Positions 16,720 to 24,731 of a stretch of 32,564 nt of DNA are shown piece after piece. Position 1 is the first letter of the stretch. The number at the start of each line of letters is the position of its first letter. The stretch spans positions 1-32,564 of the forward strand of contig NZ_JADKYZ010000018.1 in assembly GCF_015354245.1 (NCBI RefSeq). The letters are read 5' to 3'. A program made the translations under genes and the position numbers. The notes under the pieces are model-generated. The model was not told the DNA's origin, made no database searches, and saw nothing but the letters and a program-made list of their open reading frames with translations. This stretch comes from Diaphorobacter caeni (lineage in GTDB: Bacteria; Pseudomonadota; Gammaproteobacteria; Burkholderiales; Burkholderiaceae_C).

Positions 16720-17652
16720 ATGATCGAAGCAGAGCGTACGCCTGGGTTTCTCCATCTTCTCCAGATGACCGGCGGTGCGTCGTGGTTGCACATGTGCATC
16801 CACCACCGCGAGACGGAGAGTTTTCTCTCAAGCGTGACCGGCCTGGACAAGCTGATCGCCGCAGCGATGGTGTCTGAAGATACCCGCTCGCGGTTGCGCG
16901 TCCACGGGCAGGGCGTGATGGTTTTGCTCAAAGCGATGCATTTGAGAGCTGATGGAGTGGGGCATCCGGAGGACATGGTGTCCATGCGAATCTGGATTGA
17001 TGAGCGTCGGGTTATCACGACCCGCGAGGAGGATGTGGATCCCATCCTCGAACTTGCGGAAGACATCTCTCAGGGGCGGGGCTCGGCAACGCCAGGTGAC
17101 TTCCTTTGCGATCTCATCGAAGAGCACCTCTCGGAAGTTTCCGAGCAGGTCGAGATGCTAGAGGATGGGGTGAATCTGATCGGCGGCCTTCTGGTTCAAC
17201 ACCAGACGGAAGCGGCATGCCCGAGCATGGCCAATACCCAGACCGCGATCTCTGGCTTTCTCCGTCATCTTGGCCCCCAGCGGGCCGTTCTTCAAACGTT
17301 GACAACCCTCGTCGTCCCGCCGCTGAATACCAATCATCGAGGCCGACTGGAGGAGCACCTGAACCAGCTGTTGCGGTTGCTCGAAACGCTGGAGAATTTG
17401 CGTGACCGTATCGATATCCTCAGTGACCAGGCAAACCGCATTCAGGAGCGACAGCGGAACCAAAGCTCTTATGTTTTTGCCGTGGTATCCACAATCTTCT
17501 TGCCCTTGAACTTTGTCACTGGCCTGTTTGGCGCCAATCTTCTGGGACTGCCGTTCGCAGATGCCACCAACGGTTTCTGGGTGTTGGTAGGTCTTTGCTT
17601 ACTAATGAGTGTTGGGTTGTTAGCGGTTTTTCGCTGGCTCAAATGGCTTTAG
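16720..17652 (+). CDS. CorA/ZntB-type metal ion transporter
   Basis: 310 residues. Large cytoplasmic N-terminal part with the CorA-like segments MRIWIDERRVITTREEDVDPI and DLIEEHLSEVSEQVEMLED, a long helix, and two C-terminal membrane helices (VFAVVSTIFLPLNFVTGLFG and FWVLVGLCLLMSVGLLAVF). The loop after the first helix reads GANLLGLP where Mg channels have GMN and ZntB GIN, so ZntB-like zinc transport is more likely than Mg uptake. ATG 16720 is taken; TTG 16711 would overlap the previous gene. It is the last gene of the plus-strand cluster and may handle zinc for MsrB or released under oxidative stress (inference). Confidence 0.82.
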   Translation: MIEAERTPGFLHLLQMTGGASWLHMCIHHRETESFLSSVTGLDKLIAAAMVSEDTRSRLRVHGQGVMVLLKAMHLRADGVGHPEDMVSMRIWIDERRVITTREEDVDPILELAEDISQGRGSATPGDFLCDLIEEHLSEVSEQVEMLEDGVNLIGGLLVQHQTEAACPSMANTQTAISGFLRHLGPQRAVLQTLTTLVVPPLNTNHRGRLEEHLNQLLRLLETLENLRDRIDILSDQANRIQERQRNQSSYVFAVVSTIFLPLNFVTGLFGANLLGLPFADATNGFWVLVGLCLLMSVGLLAVFRWLKWL

Positions 17653-17690
17653 TAGACGGTTTGTGGACTCTCTGAGATGTATCTTCGGAG

Positions 17691-17780
17691 CCGTCCATCA
17701 AGGACGGGTGCGCTGTTAGGAAACACGATACGTGTCCTTAAGATGTGACTCAGAGGGAGCCTACAAGTGACTTGTTAGGC
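17691..17780. terminator. Two hairpins between convergent genes, possible terminators
   Basis: CCGTCC (17691-17696)/GGACGG (17702-17707) forms a 6-bp stem 38 bases after the transporter stop. GCCTACAAGT (17759-17768) pairs with ACTTG-t-TAGGC (17770-17780), a 10-bp stem with one bulge that includes the stop codon of the glycosylase fragment. Neither has a long T run, so factor-independent termination is uncertain. Confidence 0.3.
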
Positions 17781-18264
17781 ATCACTGAGTGAGAGGGCGA
17801 CACGTTTCCTTAGTACAGGCAATAGCTCAGCTTCGAACCAGGGGTTTTGTGCAAGCCATCGATTGTTCCTCGGGCTTGGATGAGGAAGTGGAATGACGCT
17901 TGGCAGGTGCATGCGCCAAGACTGAACCACCTCCGTCACCGATGAGCCTGCATTGGGGAGATGGTAGTCTTGAGCAAACTGCCCAATGACCAAGGTGAGT
18001 TGGATGGACTTTAGGTGCTTGAGAAGTTCATTTCGCCATGCTGGAGCGCACTCAGGTCGTGGGGGTAGATCGCCTGAAACACCCGTTCCGGGAAAGCAGA
18101 ACCCCATGGGCAAGATGGCGACTCGGCGCTCGTCATAGAAGAGTTCAGATGTAATCCCAAGCCAGGAGCGCAGTCGCTCGCCGCTGGCGTCTTGAAACGG
18201 AATTCCTGATTCGTGTACTTTCCGGCCGGGTGCTTGTCCGACGATGAGGATGCGCGCCGATGTA
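17775..18264 (-). pseudogene. Uracil-DNA-glycosylase-family gene, 5' end cut off by Tn5393
   Basis: The frame reads TSARILIVGQAPGRKVHESG, then SGERLRSWLGI, VAILPMGFCFPGTGVSGDLPPRPECAPAW, LVIGQFAQDYHL and LPHPSPRNNRWLAQNPWFEAE, a good match to the uracil-DNA-glycosylase-like family (GQAPG near the start, HPSPRN near the end). The native sequence starts abruptly at 18264, exactly where the Tn5393 terminal repeat begins; upstream codons run through the transposon end and into strB with no plausible start. The N-terminal 25 or so residues, which in relatives hold a CxxC-type segment, are missing. The gene is therefore probably inactive. It converges with the transporter gene and belongs to the left-hand DNA, not to the transposon. 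Confidence 0.8.
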
Positions 18265-18345
18265 GGGGTCGTTTGCGGGAGAGGGCGAAATCCTACGCTA
18301 AGGCTTTGGCCAACGATATTCTCCGGTAAGATTGATGTGTTCCGA
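18265..18345. repeat. Tn5393 terminal inverted repeat (81 bp) beyond strB
   Basis: Starts GGGGTCGTTTGCGGGAGAGG and runs through CTACGCTAAGGCTTTGG to ATTGATGTGTTCC, the known 81-bp end of the streptomycin transposon Tn5393, with a few differences from the copy I remember. The outer edge is the GGGG at 18265. Bases 18260-18264 (atgta) would be one copy of the 5-bp target duplication. The other Tn5393 end and its tnpA are absent from the window. Confidence 0.85.
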
Positions 18346-18370
18346 GGGGATAGGAGAAGTCGCTTGATAT

Positions 18371-19207
18371 CTAGTATGACGTCTGTCGCACCTGCTTGAT
18401 CGCGGCCGCGATAGCTAGATCGCGTTGCTCCTCTTCTCCATCCGCGTTCCAAGCTGCGGAAAGGCACCCATAAGCGTACGCCTGGTCGAGCAGGCGACGC
18501 GGATCGACGTCCAGCGCACGAGAGAATGCGTCCGCCATCTGTGCAATGCGTCTGGGATCGAGACAAAGGTCGTCTCTGTCAGCCGGATCGTAGAACATAT
18601 TGGCGGCGCCAAAGCCCACTTCACCGACCAGACCGACGGGATCTATCACCAGCCAGCCGCGACTGGAGAACATGATGTTTTCATGATGCAGATCGCCATG
18701 TAGCCCACGCAGTTCCGAGGCATTGCTCATCATTTGATCGGCTATAATCGCCGCGTGGACGTAGTCAGTTTGACAACCTGCGTTTTGATCATCGCGCGCC
18801 CGCTGAAACAAAGCTGCAAAGCGATCCCGGATCGGGAGAAGGGCAGAAGGCAGGGGTTCCTCAGATGCGGCATACAGCTTCGCCATTAGTTCCGCTGCAA
18901 TTTCGGTCGCCTGGTAGTCGCCGTGCTCGGCAACGATGTGAGAGAGCATTCGCTCCCCGGCATATTCGAGCAACATCAGATTGTTCTCACGACCGAGCAA
19001 CCGGACTGCTCCCCTCCCATTGCGCCATACCAGATAGTCGGCCCCGCGCAGTTCATCAGCAATGTCTTCTATAGGTTTCAATCCCTTGACGATTGCAGGA
19101 GTCCCGTCTGGCAATGAAACTTTCCAAACGAGGCTGGAAAAGGTGTCCGCAATGAGAACAGGTTGCGAAACGTGCCAATGAGCAGGAAAAACAGGCGGCA
19201 TGAACAT
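18371..19207 (-). CDS. strB: Aminoglycoside 6-phosphotransferase APH(6)-Id (StrB)
   Basis: Streptomycin resistance enzyme that phosphorylates the 6-hydroxyl of streptomycin. Recognised along its whole length (MFMPPVFPAHWHVSQPVLIA ... AAAIKQVRQTSY), 278 residues, full length. The kinase motif is LHGDLHHENIMF with the Asp of LVIDPVG. ATG at 19207 overlaps the strA stop by one base (TGATG), the standard strA-strB arrangement. No frameshift is seen, so it should be functional. Confidence 0.98.
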   Translation of the reverse strand: MFMPPVFPAHWHVSQPVLIADTFSSLVWKVSLPDGTPAIVKGLKPIEDIADELRGADYLVWRNGRGAVRLLGRENNLMLLEYAGERMLSHIVAEHGDYQATEIAAELMAKLYAASEEPLPSALLPIRDRFAALFQRARDDQNAGCQTDYVHAAIIADQMMSNASELRGLHGDLHHENIMFSSRGWLVIDPVGLVGEVGFGAANMFYDPADRDDLCLDPRRIAQMADAFSRALDVDPRRLLDQAYAYGCLSAAWNADGEEEQRDLAIAAAIKQVRQTSY

Positions 19208-20010
19208 CAACCCCAAGTCAGAGGGTCCAATCGCAGATAGAAGGCAAGGCGTTCGCGGTCGGGGGCTTCGATCCCCAATACATTGAATAGGACAGCGAAG
19301 GCGCGCTCTGCTTCATCTGGCGCTGCCCAGTTCTCTTCGGCGTTAGCAATCATGAGTGCCAAATCGGCATAGCGATCTGCTGTTCCGAGCCGCCCAAGGT
19401 CGATCAGACCCGTGCATCGAAGAGTTTTAGGGTCCACCATGAAGTTCGGCATGCAGGGATCACCATGGCAAACAACCATATCGGTGCGCTCTTGGTCGAG
19501 CCGCACCGGTAGCTCTCGTTCGACACGAGCCAAAAGATCGAGCTGCGGCGTACTCTTGTCCTCGTCCGGTAAGAAGTCGGGATTGACGGCATTGCGGGAC
19601 ACCACATCAACGGCGCGTCCGAACATTCGCGACAGCCTGCGCTCAAACGGACATTGATCAACCGATAGGCTGTGAACAGCGCCAAGTTGCTGCCCCATTG
19701 ACGGCCACGCTTTGAGCAAATCCGCTCCAGACAGATCAGCCGCCGGTACTCCCGGAATTGCCGTTATCACCAAGCATGCACCCTCCTGTTCCTCCTGCCA
19801 GTTGATCACCTCGGGGCAAGCCACACCTCGACCTTTGAGCCAAATGAGGCGGTCACGCTCTCCAGCGAGCTCACCGCGGCGGGAAGCAGGTGCGATTTTC
19901 GCGAAGGCATGCCCGTCACCACGTCGAAAAACAAAATCACCAGATTCTCCGCCTCTGACAGGCAACCAGTCAGAATGCGATTCACCAAAAAAAATATTAG
20001 TTCGATTCAA
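19207..20010 (-). CDS. strA: Aminoglycoside 3''-phosphotransferase APH(3'')-Ib (StrA)
   Basis: Phosphorylates streptomycin at the 3'' hydroxyl. The 267-residue sequence is recognisable throughout (TTG start, NRTNIFFGESHSDWLPVRGG; kinase motif VVCHGDPCMPNF; IDLGRLGTADRYADLAL; end LRLDPLTWG). A few residues (QCPFERR, STPQLDL, TLRCTGL) differ from the allele I recall most often, so it may be a minor variant. GAAGGAACC precedes the TTG start. The upstream 65 bases to the resolvase match Tn5393-type context. Confidence 0.98.
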   Translation of the reverse strand: MNRTNIFFGESHSDWLPVRGGESGDFVFRRGDGHAFAKIAPASRRGELAGERDRLIWLKGRGVACPEVINWQEEQEGACLVITAIPGVPAADLSGADLLKAWPSMGQQLGAVHSLSVDQCPFERRLSRMFGRAVDVVSRNAVNPDFLPDEDKSTPQLDLLARVERELPVRLDQERTDMVVCHGDPCMPNFMVDPKTLRCTGLIDLGRLGTADRYADLALMIANAEENWAAPDEAERAFAVLFNVLGIEAPDRERLAFYLRLDPLTWG

Positions 20011-20075
20011 TGGAGGTTCCTTCAGTTTTCTGATGAAGCGCGGAGGTGGCTCAACCTGCGAAAAGAAACGAGTTG

Positions 20076-20690
20076 CTACGTAAGTCCGAGAACATGCTTT
20101 CCATGGTCTCTGAGCTCGCCTTTGGGACCGACATATCGGTAGAGAGTGACGCGCTCGATGCCGAGTTCCTTGCAGAGATCGGAAACTGAAGTATCGCGCT
20201 GGGCCATGGCGGCTTGCGCGAGACGCACCTGAGCTTTGGTGAGCGCGAATTTTCGTCCGCCCTTGCGACCGCGCGCTCTCGCGGAGGCGAGACCCGCCAT
20301 GGTGCGCTCTCGGATCAGATCCCGCTCGAACTCGGCCAAGGTGGCGAAGATTCCGAACACCATGCGACCGGACGCAGTCGTGGTGTCGATCTGAGCGCCC
20401 TTTCCAGTCAGAACCCGCAGGCCGATCTTGCGGTCTGACAGCTCCTTCACCGTGTTGACCAGATGGGCAAGCGATCGTCCGAGGCGATCGAGCTTCCAGA
20501 CCACCAGCACATCGCCGTCACGCAATGACTTGAGGCAGGCAGTCAAGCCAGGGCGATCATCACGACCGCCGGAAGCAAGATCATCATAGATATTGTCCCG
20601 TTCGACACCTGCGGCGCGCAAGGCGTCGTGCTGCAGGTCGAGAGACTGCGAGCCATCGGCTTTGGAGACGCGGGCATATCCGATCAGCAT
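20076..20690 (-). CDS. Serine resolvase (TnpR of Tn5393, or TniR)
   Basis: 204-residue resolvase/invertase. N-terminal catalytic domain with YARVSKADG (Ser9), VVWKLDRLGRSLAHLV and FGIFATLAEFERDLIRERT; C-terminal helix-turn-helix (SVSDLCKELGIERVTLYRYV). It resolves cointegrates at a res site just upstream. The position next to strA and my memory of the sequence favour TnpR of Tn5393; a TniR of the Tn402/Tn5053 type in the order tniA-tniB-tniQ-tniR is the alternative and would look similar. Start ATG at 20690. Confidence 0.9.
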   Translation of the reverse strand: MLIGYARVSKADGSQSLDLQHDALRAAGVERDNIYDDLASGGRDDRPGLTACLKSLRDGDVLVVWKLDRLGRSLAHLVNTVKELSDRKIGLRVLTGKGAQIDTTTASGRMVFGIFATLAEFERDLIRERTMAGLASARARGRKGGRKFALTKAQVRLAQAAMAQRDTSVSDLCKELGIERVTLYRYVGPKGELRDHGKHVLGLT

Positions 20691-20755
20691 GTATCACAAA
20701 CGTTCGATTATGTGACAGTATGCGCCGGAAAGTTCTAACCGTCAAAAGTTGTCAC
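20691..20755. other. Putative res site between resolvase and tniQ
   Basis: This 65-base stretch, partly overlapping the tniQ 3' end, lies directly upstream of the resolvase start, the usual place for res. It contains inverted TGTCAC/GTGACA elements (20712-20717 and 20750-20755) and AT-rich spacers. It is also the place where tni-type and Tn5393-type DNA meet. Exact subsites were not resolved. Confidence 0.5.
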
Positions 20756-21959
20756 TTAACCCGTCATTCTGTCTAAGACATGCAAAGGGCCCATTAGGCT
20801 CGTAATGTGACAAAAATTCCGGGGGGATGCCTTCCTTTGCAAAGGTGGTGCGCAACTGTTCCAGGGAAGCGGGATCGCGCCGACCATAGGAAGCCAACGC
20901 GAACAGCGAGCGTGCCGTCTCGGGGTCGTGCCGCGCTTCAATGATCGCCTCACTGATAGCTTGGACCGCCCGTTGCCAGTGATTGACGGGTTCGGGCTTC
21001 GGCGCTTTCGCCGGCAGACCACTGGTGAACCCGGTTTGGGGCTCGGACCAGAACAGCTTTGCATGCTCGCCTGGCGGGCTGATATCCCTCACCTCGATCA
21101 AGCTGATTGCCGTTGCCGCCGCCTCCAGCATCTGCAACCGTATTGCCGGGTTCAGGGTTTCATACGGTCGCCACAGACTTTGCCCAGCACGCAGCAGATG
21201 CCCGCAGCCTTGCCAGACTTGGCGAAGATACCCCGCGTAGGTTCCGCACGCCGAAAGCGGGGTGTTCAGCTCATCGAGCAGCGTGCGTAGCAGTCGAAAC
21301 CACAAACCAGCGTGGATGCGTCGGCGCGGCAGTTCCACATGGCCGGTCGTCAGTGCCTGCCAGGTACGCCGGTCCATCACTGCAATCGCGTCGCTGGCGG
21401 TGCGCGACGCAGTGTCGGCGTTCTCCCAGCCGAGAAACCGCCCAGGCACGCCCCAATAGGATTCCAGCCAGCAGCCATGCAGCGGGCAGCTCAGCATCAG
21501 GGGCAGCTTCCATGCAAGCAGTACGGCGTGGTTTGCCGGGTCGTTCAGACAGAGCGGACAGGCGCGATGTATCGGCTGGCTGGGCAGCCAGGCACGCCAG
21601 CTCGTGATGGATCGCGTCCTACGGCGGAGTTTCGGCAGCAGCACCGAGAGCTGGAACGCATAGGTTTCCAATGCGTCTGGAATCTGATCATCAAGGCTGT
21701 CCAGTAGCCAAGGCACCCAGCCGGCGAAACTCATGCAACGCAGCCGGTCCGGCTCGATGCCGCTCCGCTGGGAGAGCATCGCCAACAGCGCCAGTGGTGG
21801 CGCGGTATCCAGGTCATCAACCTGAGCGTGACCAAGATCGTGCTCCAGCAGCTCGGACACCTCCATGTGATAGCAAAGGGCCACGCGGTTGAGCCACGAA
21901 GACAAGGCTTCGCCTTCTCTGGGGGCCGGATGCAGTGGCCAGCGTGGCGCTGGCTTCAC
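20742..21959 (-). CDS. tniQ: Transposition protein TniQ
   Basis: 405 residues, the usual length for TniQ of Tn402/Tn5053. N-terminal HPAPREGEALSSWLNRVAL is typical of TniQ, followed by a zinc-finger-like CPLCLNDPANHAVLLAWK / LSCPLHGCWLE (Cys-Cys-Cys-His). It is needed with TniA and TniB for target-site transposition. The start is GTG at 21959 inside ATGTGA, overlapping the tniB stop; a longer frame from 22229 is a shadow of tniB. It ends DGLSDNF just before res and appears complete. Confidence 0.93.
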   Translation of the reverse strand: MKPAPRWPLHPAPREGEALSSWLNRVALCYHMEVSELLEHDLGHAQVDDLDTAPPLALLAMLSQRSGIEPDRLRCMSFAGWVPWLLDSLDDQIPDALETYAFQLSVLLPKLRRRTRSITSWRAWLPSQPIHRACPLCLNDPANHAVLLAWKLPLMLSCPLHGCWLESYWGVPGRFLGWENADTASRTASDAIAVMDRRTWQALTTGHVELPRRRIHAGLWFRLLRTLLDELNTPLSACGTYAGYLRQVWQGCGHLLRAGQSLWRPYETLNPAIRLQMLEAAATAISLIEVRDISPPGEHAKLFWSEPQTGFTSGLPAKAPKPEPVNHWQRAVQAISEAIIEARHDPETARSLFALASYGRRDPASLEQLRTTFAKEGIPPEFLSHYEPNGPFACLRQNDGLSDNF

Positions 21960-22864
21960 ATCAGTTCCCGCTCGAATTGCCGCCGCCGCTCGCTGGGGCC
22001 GGTGTAGTCGGCCATGCTGAGCGTGCGGTGGTTGATCGCTTCCTCTCCGCTCTCCACGGCGACGATGGCCGCCGCCATCAGCAAGTGCGCCAGTTCGCCT
22101 ATGGTGCCCTCGCTGCGTGTGAGCAGGTAGCGGGCCATGTCCAGCGTGGCAATCGACGAGGGTCGCCGCAGTGGAAGCGAAGCGGCGAAACTGGCCAGCA
22201 GTGAGCAGCAATCGTGATTGGCCTCCCATACCGGCAGCATCATCGGCTCGAAGCGATTTTCCAACTGGTCATCGGAGCGGATGGCCAGGTAGGCGTCGCG
22301 CGTGCCGACCCCGACCAGTGGGATGCGCAGTTCATTGCCGAGGAAGCGCAGGAGATTGAGGAATTCCCGGCGATTGACGCTGTTACCGGCCAAGACGTTG
22401 TGCAACTCGTCGATCACCAGCATGCGCACGCCGACCTTGCGCAGCAGTGCCAGCGCCAGTTGTTCCATTTCTGGCAGCCGTGGGCGCGGTCGCAATGGCG
22501 CACCCATCGCCGCGAGCAGCGCGACGTAGAAGCGGATTACCGACGGTTCGGATGGCATCTGCACGACCAGTACCGGAATGTGCTCCTGGTCGGCGTCGGC
22601 TCTGGCCGGATGCGTGCGCCGGAACTTCTCGACGATCATCGACTTGCCGTTGTTGGTCGGGCCTACCAGCAGCAGGTTGGGCATGCGTTGCTTGTTTGGC
22701 CACGCATACAGGGTTTCCAGCCGGTTCAGCGCCTCGACTGCTCGCGGATAGCCGATCCAGCGGTCGGCGCGAAGGCGATGGATGCGTTCGTCCGCCGGGA
22801 GACGGGCCAAGCCCTGGGCCGCCGGCAGCAGGTGGGACAAGTCGATGATGGGATATTCTTCCAC
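21956..22864 (-). CDS. tniB: Transposition ATPase TniB
   Basis: 302-residue AAA-type ATPase acting as target selector for TniA, comparable to TnsC/MuB. Walker A GPTNNGKS (residues 68-75), Walker B RMLVIDELHN, sensor-like LVGVGTRDAYLAI. GTG at 22864 gives the standard length; GTG at 22873 is the longer option and would overlap the tniA stop. GAGGAG lies about 10 bases upstream. Complete. Confidence 0.95.
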   Translation of the reverse strand: MEEYPIIDLSHLLPAAQGLARLPADERIHRLRADRWIGYPRAVEALNRLETLYAWPNKQRMPNLLLVGPTNNGKSMIVEKFRRTHPARADADQEHIPVLVVQMPSEPSVIRFYVALLAAMGAPLRPRPRLPEMEQLALALLRKVGVRMLVIDELHNVLAGNSVNRREFLNLLRFLGNELRIPLVGVGTRDAYLAIRSDDQLENRFEPMMLPVWEANHDCCSLLASFAASLPLRRPSSIATLDMARYLLTRSEGTIGELAHLLMAAAIVAVESGEEAINHRTLSMADYTGPSERRRQFERELM

Positions 22865-22866
22865 GG

Positions 22867-24549
22867 CTACCACTCCTCAATCTGGTCGAACGGTTTGGCC
22901 GGCAACTGGTTGTCTGCCTGCTGCCCATCCATGTCAGCGCCCGGTGGTGGCGTGGTTTTGACAGGCGGTGCCGTTGCCTTGAGATGCTGGCGTCGATCCG
23001 CGTCGCGCCGCGCCTTGCGCGTAGCCTTCTGCGCGGTGGTAACGATTTCGCGCATCTGGCCGATCATGCGGAACAACGCCGACTCATCCACCTGTTCGCG
23101 CCCTTGCTGCCGCAATTTCGCCAGCGCCTGTCGTTGTTCCCAGAGGGTGACAGCCGGGTGCGACAAGGTACGGTAGGGAATTTCCAGGTAGTGCTGCCCC
23201 TCTGGTTCCAGCACCCATATGCGGCTGATGTCGCGCGGGTCGCGCCGGATCAGGAACGCAGGCAAGCGGTCCCGCCGAGCTATCCACGGCTTGAGCGCAT
23301 CGGCGTAGTAGTGGATGTGGTCGATGACGAAGCCGGTGCGGGTCAGCGTGCGGCGGATGATGGGCAGAAAATCGACCAGAAAAGCCGTAGCGCGAGTGAT
23401 GACGGTTGGCACGCCGGTCCGCGTGATAGCTTCGGCCCAGCGCGCGGCCGGCGGTTGGAGCAGGCCGTTGTGCACAGAGCCGTGATAGGTGCCGACCGCC
23501 AATGTGAGCCAGCGCTCCAGCTCGCGCAGTGTCAGGGCGGCCATCTTCTCGGAGGCGTATTCCCCGCGCTGGTCAGGATTGGAGAAGGTCGTCCCCGGCA
23601 ATTCGTCGTGGATCATCTGCATCGCCGTGCCGATGATCCGTTCCACGATACCGCCGTAGTGCGGCTGCCCGAGCGGGCGATAGTCCAACCGGATGCCATG
23701 CTGCTCGCAGCCACGGCGCAGCGCCTCGCTCTTGAACTCAGCCGCGTTGTCCAAGTAGAGCAGTCTGGGCTTGCCGCTCATCGGCCAATCCATCTCTACG
23801 TTCAACCCTTCCAACCAAGGGCGCTTGTCGCAGGCGGCATGCACCAAGCACAAGCCGACCGAGACGGCGGACGGGGCTTCCAGCGTAACGACCATGCCAA
23901 CCACGCAGCGGGTGAATACGTCGATGGCGAGGGTCAGGTACGGACGGCCAATCGGTTGCCGGTCGCGCTCGTCCACCACGATCAGGTCGATGACTGTGTG
24001 GTCGATCTGCACCTGCTCCAGCGGCGCGGAGACGGGTGGCGGAACACCACCAACACCTTGCAGGTCGCGGGCGGCATCTTGTCCTTCCCGGCGGTGAGTG
24101 ACCTCGCGCGGATCGAGGCCGGCGATCCGCAGTGCCACCGTGTTGCGCGCCGGCACCCGCAGCTTTTGCAGCTTGCACGCCCGCACAACTTCGCGGTGGA
24201 ACGCCGCCAAGCTACGCTTCTGCTTGGTCAGGAAGCGCTTTTGCAGTAACTCGCGGATGATTCGTTCGACCGACTCCGGCAAGCGGCCTTTACCTTTGCC
24301 ACCGCTCGACTGCCCAAGAGCCAAGTCAGTGACCAGCCCCGAACCTAGCCGGGCACGGCGGATCAGGACGTAGACCTGCCGCCGGGACAGCCCCAATGCC
24401 TGGGCTGCCGCGTCGGCCGCTTCATGCCCAACCGTCTCCGACTGCGCCAACGGCCCAATGATCTCCGCACGACGACGCGCACGCTCCCATGCCTGTTCTG
24501 GCAGGGTGGCCACGCCGTGCTCGGTAATCGGTGCGGTATCGGTCGCCAT
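22867..24549 (-). CDS. tniA: DDE transposase TniA (Tn402/Tn5053 family)
   Basis: 560 residues. N-terminal helix-turn-helix (ALGLSRRQVYVLIRRAR), then an RVE-type integrase core with DDE residues in VQIDHTVIDL, LLYLDNAAEF and HYGGIVERIIG. C-terminal Mu-type beta-barrel (RDPRDISRIWVLEPEGQHYLEIP). ATG at 24549 follows GAGGTGAGC; the longer frame starting at 24642 would run into the terminal repeats. The gene is intact and oriented away from its terminal repeat at 24690, the normal layout. Confidence 0.97.
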   Translation of the reverse strand: MATDTAPITEHGVATLPEQAWERARRRAEIIGPLAQSETVGHEAADAAAQALGLSRRQVYVLIRRARLGSGLVTDLALGQSSGGKGKGRLPESVERIIRELLQKRFLTKQKRSLAAFHREVVRACKLQKLRVPARNTVALRIAGLDPREVTHRREGQDAARDLQGVGGVPPPVSAPLEQVQIDHTVIDLIVVDERDRQPIGRPYLTLAIDVFTRCVVGMVVTLEAPSAVSVGLCLVHAACDKRPWLEGLNVEMDWPMSGKPRLLYLDNAAEFKSEALRRGCEQHGIRLDYRPLGQPHYGGIVERIIGTAMQMIHDELPGTTFSNPDQRGEYASEKMAALTLRELERWLTLAVGTYHGSVHNGLLQPPAARWAEAITRTGVPTVITRATAFLVDFLPIIRRTLTRTGFVIDHIHYYADALKPWIARRDRLPAFLIRRDPRDISRIWVLEPEGQHYLEIPYRTLSHPAVTLWEQRQALAKLRQQGREQVDESALFRMIGQMREIVTTAQKATRKARRDADRRQHLKATAPPVKTTPPPGADMDGQQADNQLPAKPFDQIEEW

Positions 24550-24690
24550 GCTCACCTCGCTTTGGTGCACACGAGTATTGAGCATAGACGAGTTTTGTGC
24601 AGAGGAATCCTGATATCGGGTTATCAGGAGCCGTATGCACAACAGGCTTCAAACCGCGCTGAATGGTGCAGTCGTCTTCTGAAAATGACA
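24550..24690. repeat. Terminal inverted repeat and TniA-binding region of the tni transposon
   Basis: On the minus strand the element begins at 24690 with TGTCATTTTCAGAAGACGAC and continues TGCACCA to 24664, the 25-27-bp terminal repeat of Tn402/Tn5053 elements. Further inside are GTTGTGCA (about 24642) and CTGCACAAAACTCG (about 24602), which look like the secondary TniA-binding repeats, plus the tniA promoter region. Adjacent bases 24691-24695 (gaaca) would be one target-duplication copy. A matching repeat at the other end was not found. Confidence 0.9.
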
Positions 24691-24731
24691 GAACACTTGC
24701 CGGGTTACGATGAAACACCAACAAATGCCGC

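Noticed and set aside
17641..17785. Possible integron attC site after the glycosylase fragment (GCCTAAC containing the stop codon)
   Set aside because: On the minus strand the R''-like core is present, but no matching GTTRRRY core is found in the next 140 bases, so this is not an attC.
18265..18566. Extended glycosylase reading frame running upstream into strB
   Set aside because: The extension is made of the Tn5393 terminal repeat and antisense-frame strB codons; the true gene is truncated at 18264.
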